Assembly (NCBI RefSeq): GCF_900107205.1 | Contig: NZ_FNPC01000002.1 | Location: 248,001-312,000, forward strand | From: Halopenitus persicus | GTDB lineage: Archaea > Halobacteriota > Halobacteria > Halobacteriales > Haloferacaceae | Length of the DNA stretch: 64,000 nucleotides | Reading direction: 5' to 3' | Notes under the pieces: model-generated | What the model was told of the DNA's origin: nothing | The model's input: the letters and a program-made list of their open reading frames with translations, nothing else | Database searches by the model: none | Translations under genes and position numbers: made by a program | In this document: one piece after another, positions 63,025-64,000 of the stretch | How the letters are laid out: each line of letters opens with the position of its first letter | Numbering within the stretch: position 1 is the stretch's first letter

Positions 63025-63271
63025 GTTGTCCTTGCCCCGATACGCCGACCGACCCGGTCGCGTCGGCGACCGGCTGCCGTCGTTCGGTCCGTCCGGTCCG
63101 CCGCCTCCGGTTTCGGGTCGTCCCCGGCGTCCGTTCTCCCGTGATCGTCTCCGGTGGCTGCTCCGATACGGTCGTTTCCGGTATCGGTACCGATCGTCGT
63201 TCGGTCATCACTCACCGATGGTGACGGTATCGCATAAAAAGGGTCGCGGACGTTCGCCGTGCGTCTCCGGC

Positions 63272-63454
63272 TCAGGCGTACGGGTCCCAGCCACAGACGC
63301 GGCACTCGCTGGCCGACTCCTCGTGGAGGCCGCCGCACTCGGGACACTGCTTTTTGTTATACGATCGCTCCCAGCGTACGATCTCGGTCTCGTGACCGCG
63401 GTCCTCGAGGAATTCGTCGAACAGACCGTCGCTCGTGCTGGGTGCTGACGACAT
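63272..63454 (-). CDS. Small zinc-finger protein (HVO_0416-like family)
   Basis: This 60-residue protein has two CxxC pairs (KQCPECGGLH and SECRVCGWDP) preceded by an acidic helix (SDGLFDEFLEDRGHETE) and WERSYNKKQ. Such single zinc-ribbon micro-proteins are common in haloarchaea; this resembles the HVO_0416 family, whose function is unknown. The ATG at 63454 is chosen because the frame upstream reads through repeat DNA. A perfect 8-bp dyad lies within 2 nt of the start. Confidence 0.82.
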   Translation of the reverse strand: MSSAPSTSDGLFDEFLEDRGHETEIVRWERSYNKKQCPECGGLHEESASECRVCGWDPYA

Positions 63455-63455
63455 A

Positions 63456-63474
63456 CACGGTATGGTATACCGTG
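63456..63474. promoter_or_regulatory. Operator-like palindrome at the zinc-finger gene start
   Basis: CACGGTAT-N3-ATACCGTG forms a perfect 8-bp inverted repeat between the probable promoter (minus-strand AAAACTAAAG, 63481-63490) and the ATG at 63454. It overlaps the predicted transcription start, a typical repressor position. Confidence 0.6.
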
Positions 63475-63553
63475 ACAGTACTTTAGTTTTTCCGATCGCG
63501 CAATGGGGTCCGTTTGCCGGCGCCACGATCGTTCCGGTCGGCGATTCACGGCC

Positions 63554-63663
63554 GCTCGGTTCGGCCGGGCCATACCCGCCCGATTCGGCCGGGCCGTGCC
63601 CGCTCGGTTCGGCCGGGCCATACCCGCCCGATTCGGCCGGGCCGTGCCCGCTCGGTTCGGCCG
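63554..63663. repeat. 48-bp tandem repeat (24-bp half units) upstream of pyrE
   Basis: Perfect 48-bp units occupy 63554-63601 and 63602-63649, followed by a partial third to 63663. Each unit is two diverged 24-bp halves sharing TTCGGCCGGGCC. The array ends 10 nt before the pyrE TATA element. Confidence 0.92.
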
Positions 63664-63672
63664 TTTCGACCG

Positions 63673-63680
63673 GTTTATAC
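63673..63680 (+). promoter_or_regulatory. TATA element of pyrE
   Basis: GTTTATAC is centred 27 nt upstream of the ATG at 63704. Confidence 0.6.
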
Positions 63681-63703
63681 TCCCGGAAGCGCGCTACCGA
63701 CGT

Positions 63704-64000
63704 ATGGACGAGACGGAGACGCGATCCGGTTCGACGGCGGAGACCGCCGACCTCATCGCCGCGCTGCGTGCGGCCGACGCCGTGCGGTTCGGCGAGTTCG
63801 AGCTCTCCCACGGCGGCACGAGCGACTACTACGTCGACAAGTACCTCTTCGAGACCGACCCCGAGTGTCTCCGGTTGATCGCGGCCGCCTTCGCCGACCG
63901 CCTCGCCGACGTGGACGCGAAGCTCGCCGGCGTCGCCCTGGGCGCCGTGCCGCTCGTGGCGGTCACGGCGGCCGAGCTCGACCGCCCCTACGTCATCGCG
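63704..64000 (+). CDS. pyrE: Orotate phosphoribosyltransferase, 5' part (runs off the window)
   Basis: The first 99 residues are visible. After a polar start ([20 protein letters not shown]), the family motifs [30 protein letters not shown] and [19 protein letters not shown] match PyrE, which joins orotate to PRPP in pyrimidine synthesis. The PRPP-binding loop lies beyond the window edge. The TATA element at 63673-63680 makes the message leaderless at 63704. A 48-bp tandem repeat lies directly upstream. Confidence 0.93.
   Translation, partial: MDETETRSGSTAETADLIAALRAADAVRFGEFELSHGGTSDYYVDKYLFETDPECLRLIAAAFADRLADVDAKLAGVALGAVPLVAVTAAELDRPYVIA

Noticed and set aside
63455-63811. Long minus-strand frame extending the zinc-finger protein upstream
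   Set aside because: It encodes [16 protein letters not shown] repeats from the 24-bp tandem array and crosses the pyrE promoter; the 60-residue protein has its own promoter elements.

Overview
The window is a 64 kb stretch of a haloarchaeal (class Halobacteria) main chromosome. The evidence is high GC with strong GC3 bias, proteins rich in Asp and Glu, many genes whose ATG or GTG lies about 26 nt downstream of an AT-rich TATA element (leaderless transcripts), and marker genes such as an A-type ATP synthase operon, Orc1/Cdc6, CarS, aRF1, L40e, Sec61-beta, a fused histone doublet and a multi-OB Rpa. The genus cannot be fixed from sequence alone; Halorubrum/Haloferax relatives are plausible. 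I see no insertion sequence, prophage, CRISPR array or rRNA. Most of the window is ordinary core chromosome.

Layout. 1-7.8 kb holds Hel308, a larB / GIY-YIG / small-protein operon, a DUF1931 histone-fold protein, rpiA, an orc1/cdc6 paralogue and tRNA G10 methyltransferase. 8.1-22.2 kb is a metabolic island: a five-gene branched-chain-type ABC importer (livKHMGF), a HADH-enoyl-CoA hydratase fusion with a thiolase and its DUF35 partner, a regulator/membrane-protein pair divergent from DoxX and SHOCT proteins, an acyl-CoA ligase, a VOC (epimerase-like) enzyme and an Lrp-like regulator. Together they look like uptake, CoA activation and beta-oxidation-type breakdown of some organic acid. 22.3-41.1 kb holds tRNA-Ser, ilvA, a DUF-SpoIIM membrane fusion, a GlcD-type oxidase, citrate synthase, a PIN-ATPase-KH protein, a 7TM histidine kinase, a UbiA prenyltransferase, M20 and M32 peptidases, carS, proline dehydrogenase, a DUF502 protein and a MinD-like ATPase with a long acidic tail.

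41.3-50.4 kb is the complete A-type ATP synthase cluster, order H-I-K-E-C-F-A-B-D. 50.4-54.9 kb holds a zinc-ribbon protein, aRF1, hisE-pdxT, a Sec61-beta subunit, thioredoxin, L40e (49 aa) and an MBL hydrolase. 55-64 kb holds PEP carboxylase, tRNA-Ile2(CAT), an intron-containing tRNA-Asn(GTT), the CCA-adding enzyme, the chromatin/replication cluster Rpa2-histone-HDAC, a small zinc-finger protein and the truncated start of pyrE.

The most notable features beyond standard annotation are: a tRNA-Asn gene with a 31-nt bulge-helix-bulge intron; the acyl-CoA island with its own dyad-symmetric promoter elements and a leader ORF coupled to a regulator; the MinD-like protein with a repetitive acidic tail ending in an amphipathic motif; and a recurring pattern of short (15-48 bp) tandem duplications, nearly all in intergenic DNA next to stop codons or promoters.
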